DNA of 64,000 bases from DATARH01 sp035550515. GTDB lineage: Bacteria; Pseudomonadota; Alphaproteobacteria; ATCC43930; CGMCC-115725. Location: contig DASZOZ010000069.1 of assembly GCA_035550515.1 (NCBI GenBank), positions 1 to 64,000 on the forward strand, in the 5' to 3' direction. The translations under genes were made by a program, and so were the position numbers. Below, one piece after another: positions 1 through 10,467 of the stretch (position 1 is the first letter of the stretch; the number at the start of each line of letters is the position of its first letter). The notes beneath the pieces were generated by a model. It did no database searches, was not told where the DNA came from, and saw nothing but the letters and a program-made list of their open reading frames with translations.

Positions 1-189
1 CTCGGGAACGATGATCCTGCCGAGCCGGCCTTCGTCGACCGCCTCGTATTCCATGGTCGCCTTGTCGGTCTCGATTTCGGCGATCACGTCGCCGGAATGG
101 ACCGCGTCGCCTTCCTTCTTGAGCCAGCGCGCGACCGCGCCCTCGGTCATCGTCGGCGACAGCGCCGGCATCAGGATTTGGATCGACAT
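1..189 (-). CDS. pdhC: Pyruvate dehydrogenase E2 (dihydrolipoamide acetyltransferase), N-terminal part
   Basis: Only the first 63 codons are in the window; the gene runs off the left edge. The product begins MSIQILMPALSPTMTEG and has the lipoyl-attachment motif ETDKATMEYEA, where the Lys carries lipoate. That is the N-terminal lipoyl domain of the E2 core, which moves acetyl groups from E1 to CoA in the cytoplasmic pyruvate dehydrogenase complex. It follows pdhA and pdhB on the same strand, 70 nt after pdhB, as in many alphaproteobacteria. The gap holds a short palindrome. The rest of the protein (E1/E3-binding and catalytic domains) cannot be seen. Confidence 0.9.
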   Translation of the reverse strand, partial: MSIQILMPALSPTMTEGAVARWLKKEGDAVHSGDVIAEIETDKATMEYEAVDEGRLGRIIVPE

Positions 190-220
190 CGCTATCCCGC
201 GTCGCCCCGGCCATCTGGGA

Positions 221-243
221 ATCCCCGCGTCAGGCCCGGGGAT
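221..243. repeat. Short palindrome between pdhB and pdhC
   Basis: A 7-bp inverted repeat (atccccg / cggggat) around a 9-nt loop lies in the 70-nt gap between pdhB and pdhC. It resembles the dispersed palindromes at 4526, 19807, 22308 and 43695. No T-run follows, so it is more likely a REP-type element or an mRNA-processing hairpin than a strong terminator. Confidence 0.45.
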
Positions 244-259
244 GACGATAAAAGGGTCA

Positions 260-1627
<1,368 letters not shown>

Positions 1628-1639
1628 CGTGCGCGCCCG

Positions 1640-2650
1640 TTACGCATCGGCGAGCACATCGGTCCACAGCTCGCCGGGATCGGGCTCCGGGCAGTCCTGC
1701 GCGAACTGCGCGGCCTCGGCGACGACCTCGCGCACCTTGCGCTCGGTGTCCTTCAGCTCGCTTTCCGAGGCCATCCCTTCCTGCAGCAGCCGGTTGCGGA
1801 GATGGTCGATCGGGTCGTGCTCGGCGCGCATCCGGTCGACTTCTTCCTTGGTGCGGTATTTCGCCGGGTCGGACATCGAGTGGCCGCGATAGCGATAGGT
1901 CAGCATCTCGAGGATGATCGGGCCCTGCCCGGAGCGCGCGTGCTGAGTCGCCGATTGCGCCGCCTCGTAGACCGCGCCGACATCCATGCCGTCGACCTGC
2001 TCGCCGGGTATGCCGTAGCCGATGCCGCGGTGGAACAGGTCGGTGCGCGCCGAGGCGCGGCTAATCGAGGTGCCCATGCCGTAGCGGTTGTTCTCGATCA
2101 CGTAGACGATCGGCAGCTTCCACAGCGAGGCCATGTTGAAGGCTTCCGCCACCTGGCCCTGGTTGATCGCGCCGTCGCCGAAATAGCACACCGAGATGAA
2201 GCCGTCGTTGCGGTAGCGGTGCGCGAAGGCGAGCCCGGTGCCGAGCGGCACCGACGCGCCGACGATGCCATGGCCGCCGAAGAAGTTCTTCTCGCGGCTG
2301 AACATGTGCATCGAGCCGCCCTTGCCGTGCGAATAGCCGCCGCGCCGGCCGGTCAGCTCGGCCATGACGCCCTTGGGGTCCATGCCGCAAGCCAGCATGT
2401 GGCCGTGGTCGCGGTAGGTGGTGATGGTCGTGTCGCCCTCTTTCAGCGTCGCCTGCATGCCGGTGACGACCGCTTCCTGGCCGATATAGAGATGGCAGAA
2501 ACCGCCGATCAGCCGCATCCCGTACATCTGGCTGGCCCGCTCTTCGAAGCGGCGGATCAGCAACATGTCCCGAAAGAATTTCTTGAACGTCGCCGCAGCG
2601 ACGGGAGGCTCCGCGAGCTTCAGCGACGTGGCCGACGGCTTTGCTGGCAT
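1640..2650 (-). CDS. pdhA: Pyruvate dehydrogenase E1 component, alpha subunit
   Basis: 336 residues, normal for the heterotetrameric E1-alpha family. The ThDP-binding motif is visible as GDGAINQGQVAEAFNMASLW near residues 160-180, and the phosphorylation-loop-like segment YRGHSMSDPAKYRTKEEV near 265-285. It binds ThDP and decarboxylates pyruvate together with PdhB. A Shine-Dalgarno (GGAGGG) lies 9 nt before the ATG. It is first in the pdhA-pdhB-pdhC run and lies 164 nt after ftsB on the same strand. That gap holds no recognisable gene. Confidence 0.95.
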   Translation of the reverse strand: MPAKPSATSLKLAEPPVAAATFKKFFRDMLLIRRFEERASQMYGMRLIGGFCHLYIGQEAVVTGMQATLKEGDTTITTYRDHGHMLACGMDPKGVMAELTGRRGGYSHGKGGSMHMFSREKNFFGGHGIVGASVPLGTGLAFAHRYRNDGFISVCYFGDGAINQGQVAEAFNMASLWKLPIVYVIENNRYGMGTSISRASARTDLFHRGIGYGIPGEQVDGMDVGAVYEAAQSATQHARSGQGPIILEMLTYRYRGHSMSDPAKYRTKEEVDRMRAEHDPIDHLRNRLLQEGMASESELKDTERKVREVVAEAAQFAQDCPEPDPGELWTDVLADA

Positions 2651-2814
2651 AAAAGCATTCCCTCCGGGGACCGCGCGCTAAACATGTCGGCAAATGCCGC
2701 GGTTTGCAACCGGCCGCGCCGCATTTCTGGCCGTCAAAACCAGCCTTTGCCGCAGGCGCCTCGACCCGGCGCGGCCCGGCCATCCCCCTCTGCCTGCGCA
2801 GGCGCCCTCGGCGT

Positions 2815-3150
2815 CTAGCGGGAAGCGGCCGGCGCGTTCGGCTGGAGGATGACGACCTCGTTCGGGGCGACGAGCTCCAGCGTCGTACGAATCTGCTGGT
2901 CGAGCAGGTCCGGGTCGACATGCGAGGGATCGAGCCCCGACACTTTGTGGGCCAGCGCGTCGCGCTCGGCCTCGACGGTGGCAAGCTGGTCCTTGGCGGT
3001 GTGCAACTGCTGGGTGATCTCGCGCCACGCCCGCAGGCCGCGCTCGCCTTCGATCGTGTGGTAGACGAAATACGAGGTCAGGGCCACGCCCAGGAGCGGC
3101 CCGACAAAGAAACGCGCGCGGCGCCGTATTTCGTGCAGGACGACGACCAT
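2815..3150 (-). CDS. ftsB: Septum formation initiator (FtsB/DivIC family)
   Basis: 111 residues from the ATG that starts MVVVLHEIRRRARFFVGP; longer frames upstream lack family character. A single membrane segment (about 12-32) is followed by a helical, coiled-coil-prone region (EITQQLHTAKDQLATVEAERDALAHKV) and a short C-terminal tail. This is the single-pass FtsB layout, which joins FtsL and FtsQ in the divisome. It sits between eno and pdhA, a conserved position in alphaproteobacteria. FtsB-type proteins diverge strongly, so the call rests on topology plus context. Confidence 0.85.
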   Translation of the reverse strand: MVVVLHEIRRRARFFVGPLLGVALTSYFVYHTIEGERGLRAWREITQQLHTAKDQLATVEAERDALAHKVSGLDPSHVDPDLLDQQIRTTLELVAPNEVVILQPNAPAASR

Positions 3151-3229
3151 CTCATCAAGAGAATCACTTGCGCCGGTGCACGTCAACGGCGCGAATGCCG
3201 CTGCGTCCCTGAGCTGCGTCCCTGAGCAG

Positions 3230-4504
3230 CTAGCGCTGATAGGCCATGCGGCCGGCATAGCGGCCCGCACCGCCGAGGCTCTCCTCGATGCGGATCAGCT
3301 GGTTGTATTTGGCGAGCCGGTCGGAGCGCGACAGCGAGCCGGTCTTGATCTGCCCGCAATTGGTCGCGACGGCGAGATCGGCGATCGTCGTGTCCTCGGT
3401 TTCGCCCGAGCGGTGCGACATCACCGCGCCGTAGCCGGCGTTGCGCGCCGTCGTCACCGCCTCCAGCGTCTCGCTCAAGGTGCCGATCTGGTTCACCTTT
3501 ACCAGCAAGGCATTAGCGACCTTTTTCTCAATTCCTTCGCGAAGTCGCAGTGGATTTGTCACAAACAGATCGTCGCCGACCAGCTGCACCTTGGCGCCGA
3601 GCTCGCGGGTCAGCAGCGCCCAGCCCTCCCAGTCGTCCTCGGCCATCCCGTCCTCGATCGAGACGATCGGATAGCGCGCGACGAGATCGGCGTAATAGGC
3701 GACCATGCCGGCGGCATCGAGCACCTTGCCCTCGCCCTGCAAATTGTATTTGCCGTTGTCGTAGAACTCGGTCGAGGCCGGGTCGAGCGCCAGCACGACA
3801 TCGTCGCCGGGCTTGTAGCCGGCCGCCTCGATGGCCTGCATGACGAATCCGAGCGCGGCATCGGCCGAGGCGAGGTTCGGCGCGAACCCGCCTTCGTCGC
3901 CGACATTGGTGTTGTGGCCGGCGTCGTGCAGCTTGCGGCGCAGCGCATGAAAGACCTCGGAGCCGGCGCGGACCGCGTCGGCCATGGTCGCCGCGCCGAC
4001 CGGGACGATCATGAATTCCTGGATGTCGATCGGGTTGTCGGCGTGCACCCCGCCATTGACGATGTTCATCATCGGCGCCGGCAGGATATGGGCATACGTG
4101 CCGCCGACATAGCGGTACAGCGGCTGTTCGAGTTCGAGCGCCGAGGCCTTGGCGCAGGCGAGGCTCACGCCGAGGATCGCGTTGGCGCCGAGCCGGCTCT
4201 TGTTGGGCGTGCCGTCGAGCTCGATCAGCGTCCGGTCGATGCGCAACTGGTCGGCGGCGTCGAAGCCGGAAAGCGTGTCGAAAATCTCGCCGTCGACCGC
4301 TTCGACCGCCTGCAGCACGCCGCGCCCGTGGTAGCGCGCGCCGCCGTCGCGTTTTTCGACCGCCTCGTGCGCCCCGGTCGAGGCGCCCGAGGGGACTGCC
4401 GCGCGGCCGATGACCCCGCTGTCCAGCGTCACCTCGACCTCGACCGTCGGATTGCCGCGGCTGTCGAGGATTTCGCGGGCATGGATATCGGCGATGGCGG
4501 TCAT
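3230..4504 (-). CDS. eno: Enolase
   Basis: 424 residues from the start MTAIADIHAREILDSRGNP, the canonical enolase N-terminus. An upstream in-frame ATG would add 20 residues encoded by a palindromic repeat, so it is rejected. Visible motifs: GASTGAHEAVE, the metal ligands in SIEDGMAEDDW and GDDLFVTN, the catalytic KVNQIGT and SHRSGETED, and the C-terminal KTGSLSRSDRLAKYNQL. It interconverts 2-phosphoglycerate and phosphoenolpyruvate. PEP made here is also the substrate of KdsA, encoded next. Confidence 0.98.
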   Translation of the reverse strand: MTAIADIHAREILDSRGNPTVEVEVTLDSGVIGRAAVPSGASTGAHEAVEKRDGGARYHGRGVLQAVEAVDGEIFDTLSGFDAADQLRIDRTLIELDGTPNKSRLGANAILGVSLACAKASALELEQPLYRYVGGTYAHILPAPMMNIVNGGVHADNPIDIQEFMIVPVGAATMADAVRAGSEVFHALRRKLHDAGHNTNVGDEGGFAPNLASADAALGFVMQAIEAAGYKPGDDVVLALDPASTEFYDNGKYNLQGEGKVLDAAGMVAYYADLVARYPIVSIEDGMAEDDWEGWALLTRELGAKVQLVGDDLFVTNPLRLREGIEKKVANALLVKVNQIGTLSETLEAVTTARNAGYGAVMSHRSGETEDTTIADLAVATNCGQIKTGSLSRSDRLAKYNQLIRIEESLGGAGRYAGRMAYQR

Positions 4505-4525
4505 GCTTGTTCCCGGAAGATCGTC

Positions 4526-4548
4526 ATGACCGGGCTTGACCCGGTCAT
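4526..4548. repeat. Palindromic intergenic repeat between kdsA and eno (first unit)
   Basis: Nine-bp arms (atgaccggg / cccggtcat) flank a 5-nt loop. It is a REP-like element of the type that recurs at 22308. It lies just upstream of eno and, with the second palindrome at 4579, fills the gap between kdsA and eno. Confidence 0.6.
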
Positions 4549-4578
4549 CTCGCTGGCCCGTCAATGCCAGAGGGAGAT

Positions 4579-4597
4579 GGCCGGATCAAGTCCGGCC
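4579..4597. repeat. Palindromic intergenic repeat between kdsA and eno (second unit)
   Basis: Seven-bp arms (ggccgga / tccggcc) flank the loop tcaag. It is paired with the unit at 4526 in the same gap just after the kdsA stop, and could fold as a hairpin in the kdsA-eno transcript. Confidence 0.5.
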
Positions 4598-4617
4598 AAG
4601 GGACATGGACGACGGGT

Positions 4618-5466
4618 CTAACCAACACCCGACGGCCGCGCCTTGGCGATGCGGTCGATTTCGATCAGCATTTGCAGCAATTCCGGCAGGGACTTCAGCG
4701 GCAGCATGGTCGCGGCTTCGGCGGTGCCGGAATGGTCGGGGTCCTGGTGGGTTTCGAGGAACATCGCCGCGACTCCGACCGCGGCCGCGGCGCGTGCGAG
4801 GACCGGGCCGAACTCGCGCTCGCCGCCGGAACGGTCGCCGAGCCCGCCGGGCAGCGCCACGGCGTGGGTCGCGTCCATCACCACCGGATAGCCGGTCCGC
4901 GCCATGATCGGCAGTGCGCGCATGTCGACGACGAGGTTGTTGTAGCCGAAGCTGGCGCCGCGCTCGCACAGGAGGATGCGGTCGTTGCCGGTCGAGGCGA
5001 TCTTGCCGGCGGCATTGGCCATGTCCCAAGGCGCGGCGAATTGTCCCTTCTTGATGTTGACCGCCCTTCCGGTCCTGCCGGCCGCCACCAGCAGGTCGGT
5101 CTGGCGGAACAGGAAGGCCGGGATTTGCAAAATGTCGACGACCTCCGCCACCGGCGCGCATTGCTCGGGCGCGTGGATGTCGGTGAGCACCGGCAGGCCG
5201 GTCTGCTCGCGGATTTCCGCGAAGATCGGCAGGCTCGCTTCCAGCCCGAGGCCGCGCTCGCCGCCGATCGAGCTGCGGTTGGCCTTGTCGAACGACGTCT
5301 TGTAGATCAGCGCGATGCCGAGCTGTGCCGCCACCTCTTTGAGCGCCGCGCAGGTTTCCAGCGCATGCGCGCGCGATTCGAGCGTGTTGGGGCCGATGAT
5401 GAAGACCATCGGCAGGTCGTTGCCGATGGTGATGTCGCCGATCGCGACGTGACGCGGGTTGGTCAT
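4618..5466 (-). CDS. kdsA: 3-deoxy-8-phosphooctulonate synthase (KDO8P synthase)
   Basis: 282 residues from the ATG at 5466 (MTNPRHVAIGDI). A GTG three codons upstream is possible, but GAAG lies 8 nt before the ATG. The protein condenses PEP with arabinose 5-phosphate to give KDO 8-phosphate for lipid A core. Motifs: KTSFDKANRSS, DIHAPEQ, FLFRQTDLL, INIKKGQF-like VNIKKGQF, ERGASFGYNNLVVDMR. Near the N-terminus GPNTLES has Asn where metal-dependent enzymes have Cys, so this looks like the metal-independent class. It lies 22 nt after pyrG and before eno, as in many Proteobacteria. Confidence 0.97.
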   Translation of the reverse strand: MTNPRHVAIGDITIGNDLPMVFIIGPNTLESRAHALETCAALKEVAAQLGIALIYKTSFDKANRSSIGGERGLGLEASLPIFAEIREQTGLPVLTDIHAPEQCAPVAEVVDILQIPAFLFRQTDLLVAAGRTGRAVNIKKGQFAAPWDMANAAGKIASTGNDRILLCERGASFGYNNLVVDMRALPIMARTGYPVVMDATHAVALPGGLGDRSGGEREFGPVLARAAAAVGVAAMFLETHQDPDHSGTAEAATMLPLKSLPELLQMLIEIDRIAKARPSGVG

Positions 5467-5488
5467 CTGCTGCACTTCGCCGGAAAAA

Positions 5489-7117
<1,629 letters not shown>

Positions 7118-7321
7118 GGACCTTCAATGTATAGCAACCGGCCGGACTGTCACACCGCAAACGCGCGGGCGAGCCATGCCGCCAGGAAATTGACGCTGCA
7201 TCAAAGGGTTGCGATTTCCGCCCAGGCCGGGACTGTTGGGCTGGGCATCGCCGCTCGTGCGCCGGCCGCGCGGCGGCGACGGCCAAGGCCGCACGATTCC
7301 GCACGTTCCGGGCGATTCGCG

Positions 7322-7684
7322 CTATTTCGCCAGCGGTGCGCTCGGCTCGGCCGGCTTGGCGGGTTCGGGGGCCGGAGCAGCCGGCGCCGGTGCCGGCGCG
7401 GCCGGGGTCTCCTGCGTCGAGGGCGCCGGTCCCTGGTCGATCAGCGAGCGCGGCGCACCGGTGCGGTTGCTGAGCACGACCAGGATCACGCTGGTGCAGA
7501 AGAAAGCGATCGCCAGGAACGCGGTCGTGCGCGTCAGCAGGTTGGCGGTCGAGCGGCCGGTCATAAAGCCGGACATGCCGCCGCCGCCCATGCCGAGCGC
7601 CCCGCCCTCGCTCTTCTGCAACAGGATCACACCGACCAGCGCCACCGCGATGGCGACGTGAATGACGAACAACAGAACAATCAT
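7322..7684 (-). CDS. secG: Preprotein translocase subunit SecG
   Basis: 120 residues. Two membrane segments (about 2-22 and 55-75) flank the conserved loop LLQKSEGGALGMGGGG. A Pro/Ala-rich cytoplasmic or periplasmic tail (from about 85) is typical of alphaproteobacterial SecG. SecG is the small stimulatory subunit of the SecYEG channel. The tail is low complexity (repeated PAPAPAA). The gene lies 204 nt upstream of pyrG on the same strand; the family is usually found between tpiA and pyrG, and here a carbamoyltransferase on the other strand separates it from tpiA. Confidence 0.9.
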   Translation of the reverse strand: MIVLLFVIHVAIAVALVGVILLQKSEGGALGMGGGGMSGFMTGRSTANLLTRTTAFLAIAFFCTSVILVVLSNRTGAPRSLIDQGPAPSTQETPAAPAPAPAAPAPEPAKPAEPSAPLAK

Positions 7685-7829
7685 GGCGGGTCTTTTAGGC
7701 TATCCCGTCGCGCAATTCCAACGCCATTCCGGCCGACCCGACCTGCCGGCGAGCTTCCCTGTCCGATAGCGCGAATTGCTTGCCGGGGTCGGGCGATGTT
7801 GCGATCATGGCGCGCCGCGCGAGAACCCG

Positions 7830-9542
7830 ATGTTGATCCTCAGCCTGCATCACGGCCCCCATGATTCATCCGCGGCCCTGTTTGACGATTACCGGCTGTT
7901 GGCAGCGGTCGCCGAGGAGAGGCTGAACCGGATCAAATGCTCGGGCGGGTTTCCCGAGCAGTCGATCGCCGAGGTGCTGCGCATCGCCGGGGTCGAGCGG
8001 CGCGACATCGACGTCGTCGTCTGCACCCGCACCTTCTTCCTGCGGCGCTACTACACCCATTGGAACCCCGGCGAAAAGCTGCGCGAGACCGTCCGGCGGT
8101 GGACCGGCCGCGAGAAATTGCGCGAGATGAGCGTCGTGCTGCGCAAGGACCCGGGCCGCACCGCCTACGACATCTTCGATGCCGCCGGCTTTGTCGCCGA
8201 TCTCGGGTTGCGGCCCGATACGCGGGTGTTCTTCTCGAATCACCATTTCAGCCATGCGCTGCCGGCGCTGTTTTTCACCGATTGGGACGACGCGCTGCTC
8301 TACACCGCCGACGGCTCCGGCGACCAGGTGCTCTACAGCCACAATCTGTTCCGCGACGGCAGGCTGACCAACCTCTACGGCGACGACCGCAGCCTGCGCC
8401 GTGCGGATGGGAGCGGCAGCCTCGGTCTCGCCTACGGCTTCGTCACCGAGGCGCTCGGCTGGCGGATGAACCGGCACGAGGGCAAGCTGACCGGTCTCGC
8501 GGCGCACGGCCAACCGACGCTGCTGCCCGAGATGCAGCGCCATTTCCGCGTCGACGACGACGCTCTGGTGCTGATGGACTTCCCCAATCACGCGGCGATG
8601 CGCGAGGAGTTTCATGCCCTGGCGCGGCGCGACAGCCGGGAGAATGCCGCCGCTTCGGTGCAGGCGCTGCTCGAAACCTGCCTCGGCGAGTCGGTGCGTC
8701 GCCTAGTCGAGCGTCACGGCGCCCGGCATCTCGGGCTCGCCGGCGGGGTGTTCGCCAACGTCCGGCTCAACCGGCTGCTGGCGGAGACGTTGCCGGTCGA
8801 CGAGGTGTTCATCGTGCCGCCGATGGGCGATGACGGGCTGGTCATCGGCGGCGCCCTGCAATTCCTGCTCGAACGCGACGGGCTCGACCACTGGCTCGGG
8901 CAGCGGCGCCGGCTCGACGACGTGTATTGGGGCGGCACGCATGACGACCGCATCGACCGCGCGCTCGATACCGCCGCCGGCGTCGCGCGCGCCGCGGGCG
9001 ATCCGGTCGCGCTGACCGCCGAGTGGCTCGCCCAGGGGCGCATCGGCGCGATCTATCACGGCCGCATGGAATACGGCCCGCGCGCGCTCGGCGCCCGCTC
9101 GATCCTGGCGAGCCCGGTCGATGCCGGCGTCAACCAGGCGCTCAACACCCGGCTGCAACGCACCGAGTTCATGCCGTTCGCGCCGGTCGTCGCGGAGGCC
9201 GATGCGGCCGAGTTGTTCGATATCGGCAGCGTCAACCGCTACGCCGCCCATTTCATGACCATCGCCTGCGACGTAAAGCCGGAATGGCGCGAACGCATCC
9301 CGGCGGTCGTCCATGTCGATCACAGCGCTCGTCCGCAGATCGTCGACCGCGGCACCAACCCGCTGTACTTCGACATCCTCGCCGCGTTCAAGGCGAGGAC
9401 CGGGCTCAAGGCGCTCGTCAACACGAGCTTCAACGTCCATGAGGAGCCGATCGTCAACCGGCCCGAGGAATGCCGCAAGGCGCTGGAGGACGGGCGGGTC
9501 GACTTTGTCGTGACCGAGCGCGGCGTCTGGTCGCGCGGTTGA
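7830..9542 (+). CDS. Carbamoyltransferase (NodU/CmcH family)
   Basis: 570 residues from the ATG giving MLILSLHHGPHDSSAAL, the family N-terminus; longer frames add unrelated residues. The N-terminal Kae1/actin-like domain has HHFSHALPALFF and TADGSGDQ. The C-terminal domain has the signature MEYGPRALGARSILASP and NTSFNVHEEP. Members carbamoylate hydroxyls on Nod factors, antibiotics or sugars using carbamoyl phosphate and ATP. The substrate here is unknown: there is no Nod, antibiotic or sugar-biosynthesis gene next to it. It interrupts the usual secG-tpiA neighbourhood on the opposite strand, which suggests a later insertion. Confidence 0.88.
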   Translation: MLILSLHHGPHDSSAALFDDYRLLAAVAEERLNRIKCSGGFPEQSIAEVLRIAGVERRDIDVVVCTRTFFLRRYYTHWNPGEKLRETVRRWTGREKLREMSVVLRKDPGRTAYDIFDAAGFVADLGLRPDTRVFFSNHHFSHALPALFFTDWDDALLYTADGSGDQVLYSHNLFRDGRLTNLYGDDRSLRRADGSGSLGLAYGFVTEALGWRMNRHEGKLTGLAAHGQPTLLPEMQRHFRVDDDALVLMDFPNHAAMREEFHALARRDSRENAAASVQALLETCLGESVRRLVERHGARHLGLAGGVFANVRLNRLLAETLPVDEVFIVPPMGDDGLVIGGALQFLLERDGLDHWLGQRRRLDDVYWGGTHDDRIDRALDTAAGVARAAGDPVALTAEWLAQGRIGAIYHGRMEYGPRALGARSILASPVDAGVNQALNTRLQRTEFMPFAPVVAEADAAELFDIGSVNRYAAHFMTIACDVKPEWRERIPAVVHVDHSARPQIVDRGTNPLYFDILAAFKARTGLKALVNTSFNVHEEPIVNRPEECRKALEDGRVDFVVTERGVWSRG

Positions 9543-9561
9543 CGCCGCGGGAGCGGGAGGG

Positions 9562-10293
9562 CTAGCGGCAGGCCTCGGCGATGGCCCAGAAATCCTCGGC
9601 TTTGAGGCTGGCGCCGCCGACCAGCGCGCCGTCGACATCGGCCACCGCCAGGATCTCGGTGGCATTCTTGGGGTTCACCGAGCCGCCGTAGAGGATGCGC
9701 GTGCCGGCCGGGATGTCGCCGCGGATCTCGTGATGCACCGCGGCGATGTCGGCGATGGTCGGGGTCAGGCCGGTGCCGATCGCCCAGACCGGCTCGTAGG
9801 CGACGACGAGCTTGTCGCTGCTGGCCTCCTCGGGCACCGAGCCGGCGAGCTGGGCGCGGACGACCGCGACCTCGCGCCCGGCCTCGCGCTCGGCGCGCGT
9901 CTCGCCGACGCAGACGATCGGCACCAGCCCGGCACGCCACGCGGCAAGGACCTTGGCGTGCACCACGGCATCGGTCTCGCCGCATGCGGCCCGACGCTCG
10001 GAATGGCCGAGGATCACATAGCTGCAGCCGGCATCCTTGAGCATCTCGGCGCTGACGTCGCCGGTGCACGCGCCCTTTTCGAGCGCGTGGCAATTCTGGC
10101 CGCCGAGCGCGACCGGGCTGCCGGCGAGCGCGGCGCCGACGGCTCCCAGGACCGTCGCCGGCGGGCAGACCAGCAGGTCGCAGGCCGGCGCGGCGGTTTT
10201 CGCGCGCTGCGCGACGGCGCTTGCCAGCGCGACGCTGTCGGCGCCGAGCCCGTTCATCTTCCAGTTGCCGGCGATCAACTTTCTCAGCGCCAT
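9562..10293 (-). CDS. tpiA: Triosephosphate isomerase
   Basis: 243 residues. N-terminal IAGNWKMNG carries the substrate Lys, ILGHSERR carries the catalytic His, and VVAYEPVWAIGTG carries the catalytic Glu and the start of the mobile loop. LYGGSVNPKN and LVGGASLK close the phosphate site. It interconverts DHAP and glyceraldehyde 3-phosphate. A GGGGGAG Shine-Dalgarno precedes the ATG. It is divergent from the ppiD-like gene across a 174-nt gap that must hold both promoters; no convincing sigma-70 pair was found there. Confidence 0.97.
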   Translation of the reverse strand: MALRKLIAGNWKMNGLGADSVALASAVAQRAKTAAPACDLLVCPPATVLGAVGAALAGSPVALGGQNCHALEKGACTGDVSAEMLKDAGCSYVILGHSERRAACGETDAVVHAKVLAAWRAGLVPIVCVGETRAEREAGREVAVVRAQLAGSVPEEASSDKLVVAYEPVWAIGTGLTPTIADIAAVHHEIRGDIPAGTRILYGGSVNPKNATEILAVADVDGALVGGASLKAEDFWAIAEACR

Positions 10294-10467
10294 CTCGCTC
10301 CCCCGGGGCTGCTGCGGCGGCCATATGGTTGCGGCAATGCCGAGCGGTCTCTATAACGCCGGCCACGATCAATCCGGCGCTCAAACGGCAATTTGTGACC
10401 GCGCGGCCGGCGCAAGCAACTTAAAACAACCCAGGTTGAAACGACTCAGGCGACACGGTCGGCCAAC

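Noticed and set aside
4505..4564. Longer N-terminus of enolase
   Set aside because: The extra residues (GQRDDRVKPGHDD) are encoded by the palindromic repeat at 4526 and are a well-known artefact of this repeat.
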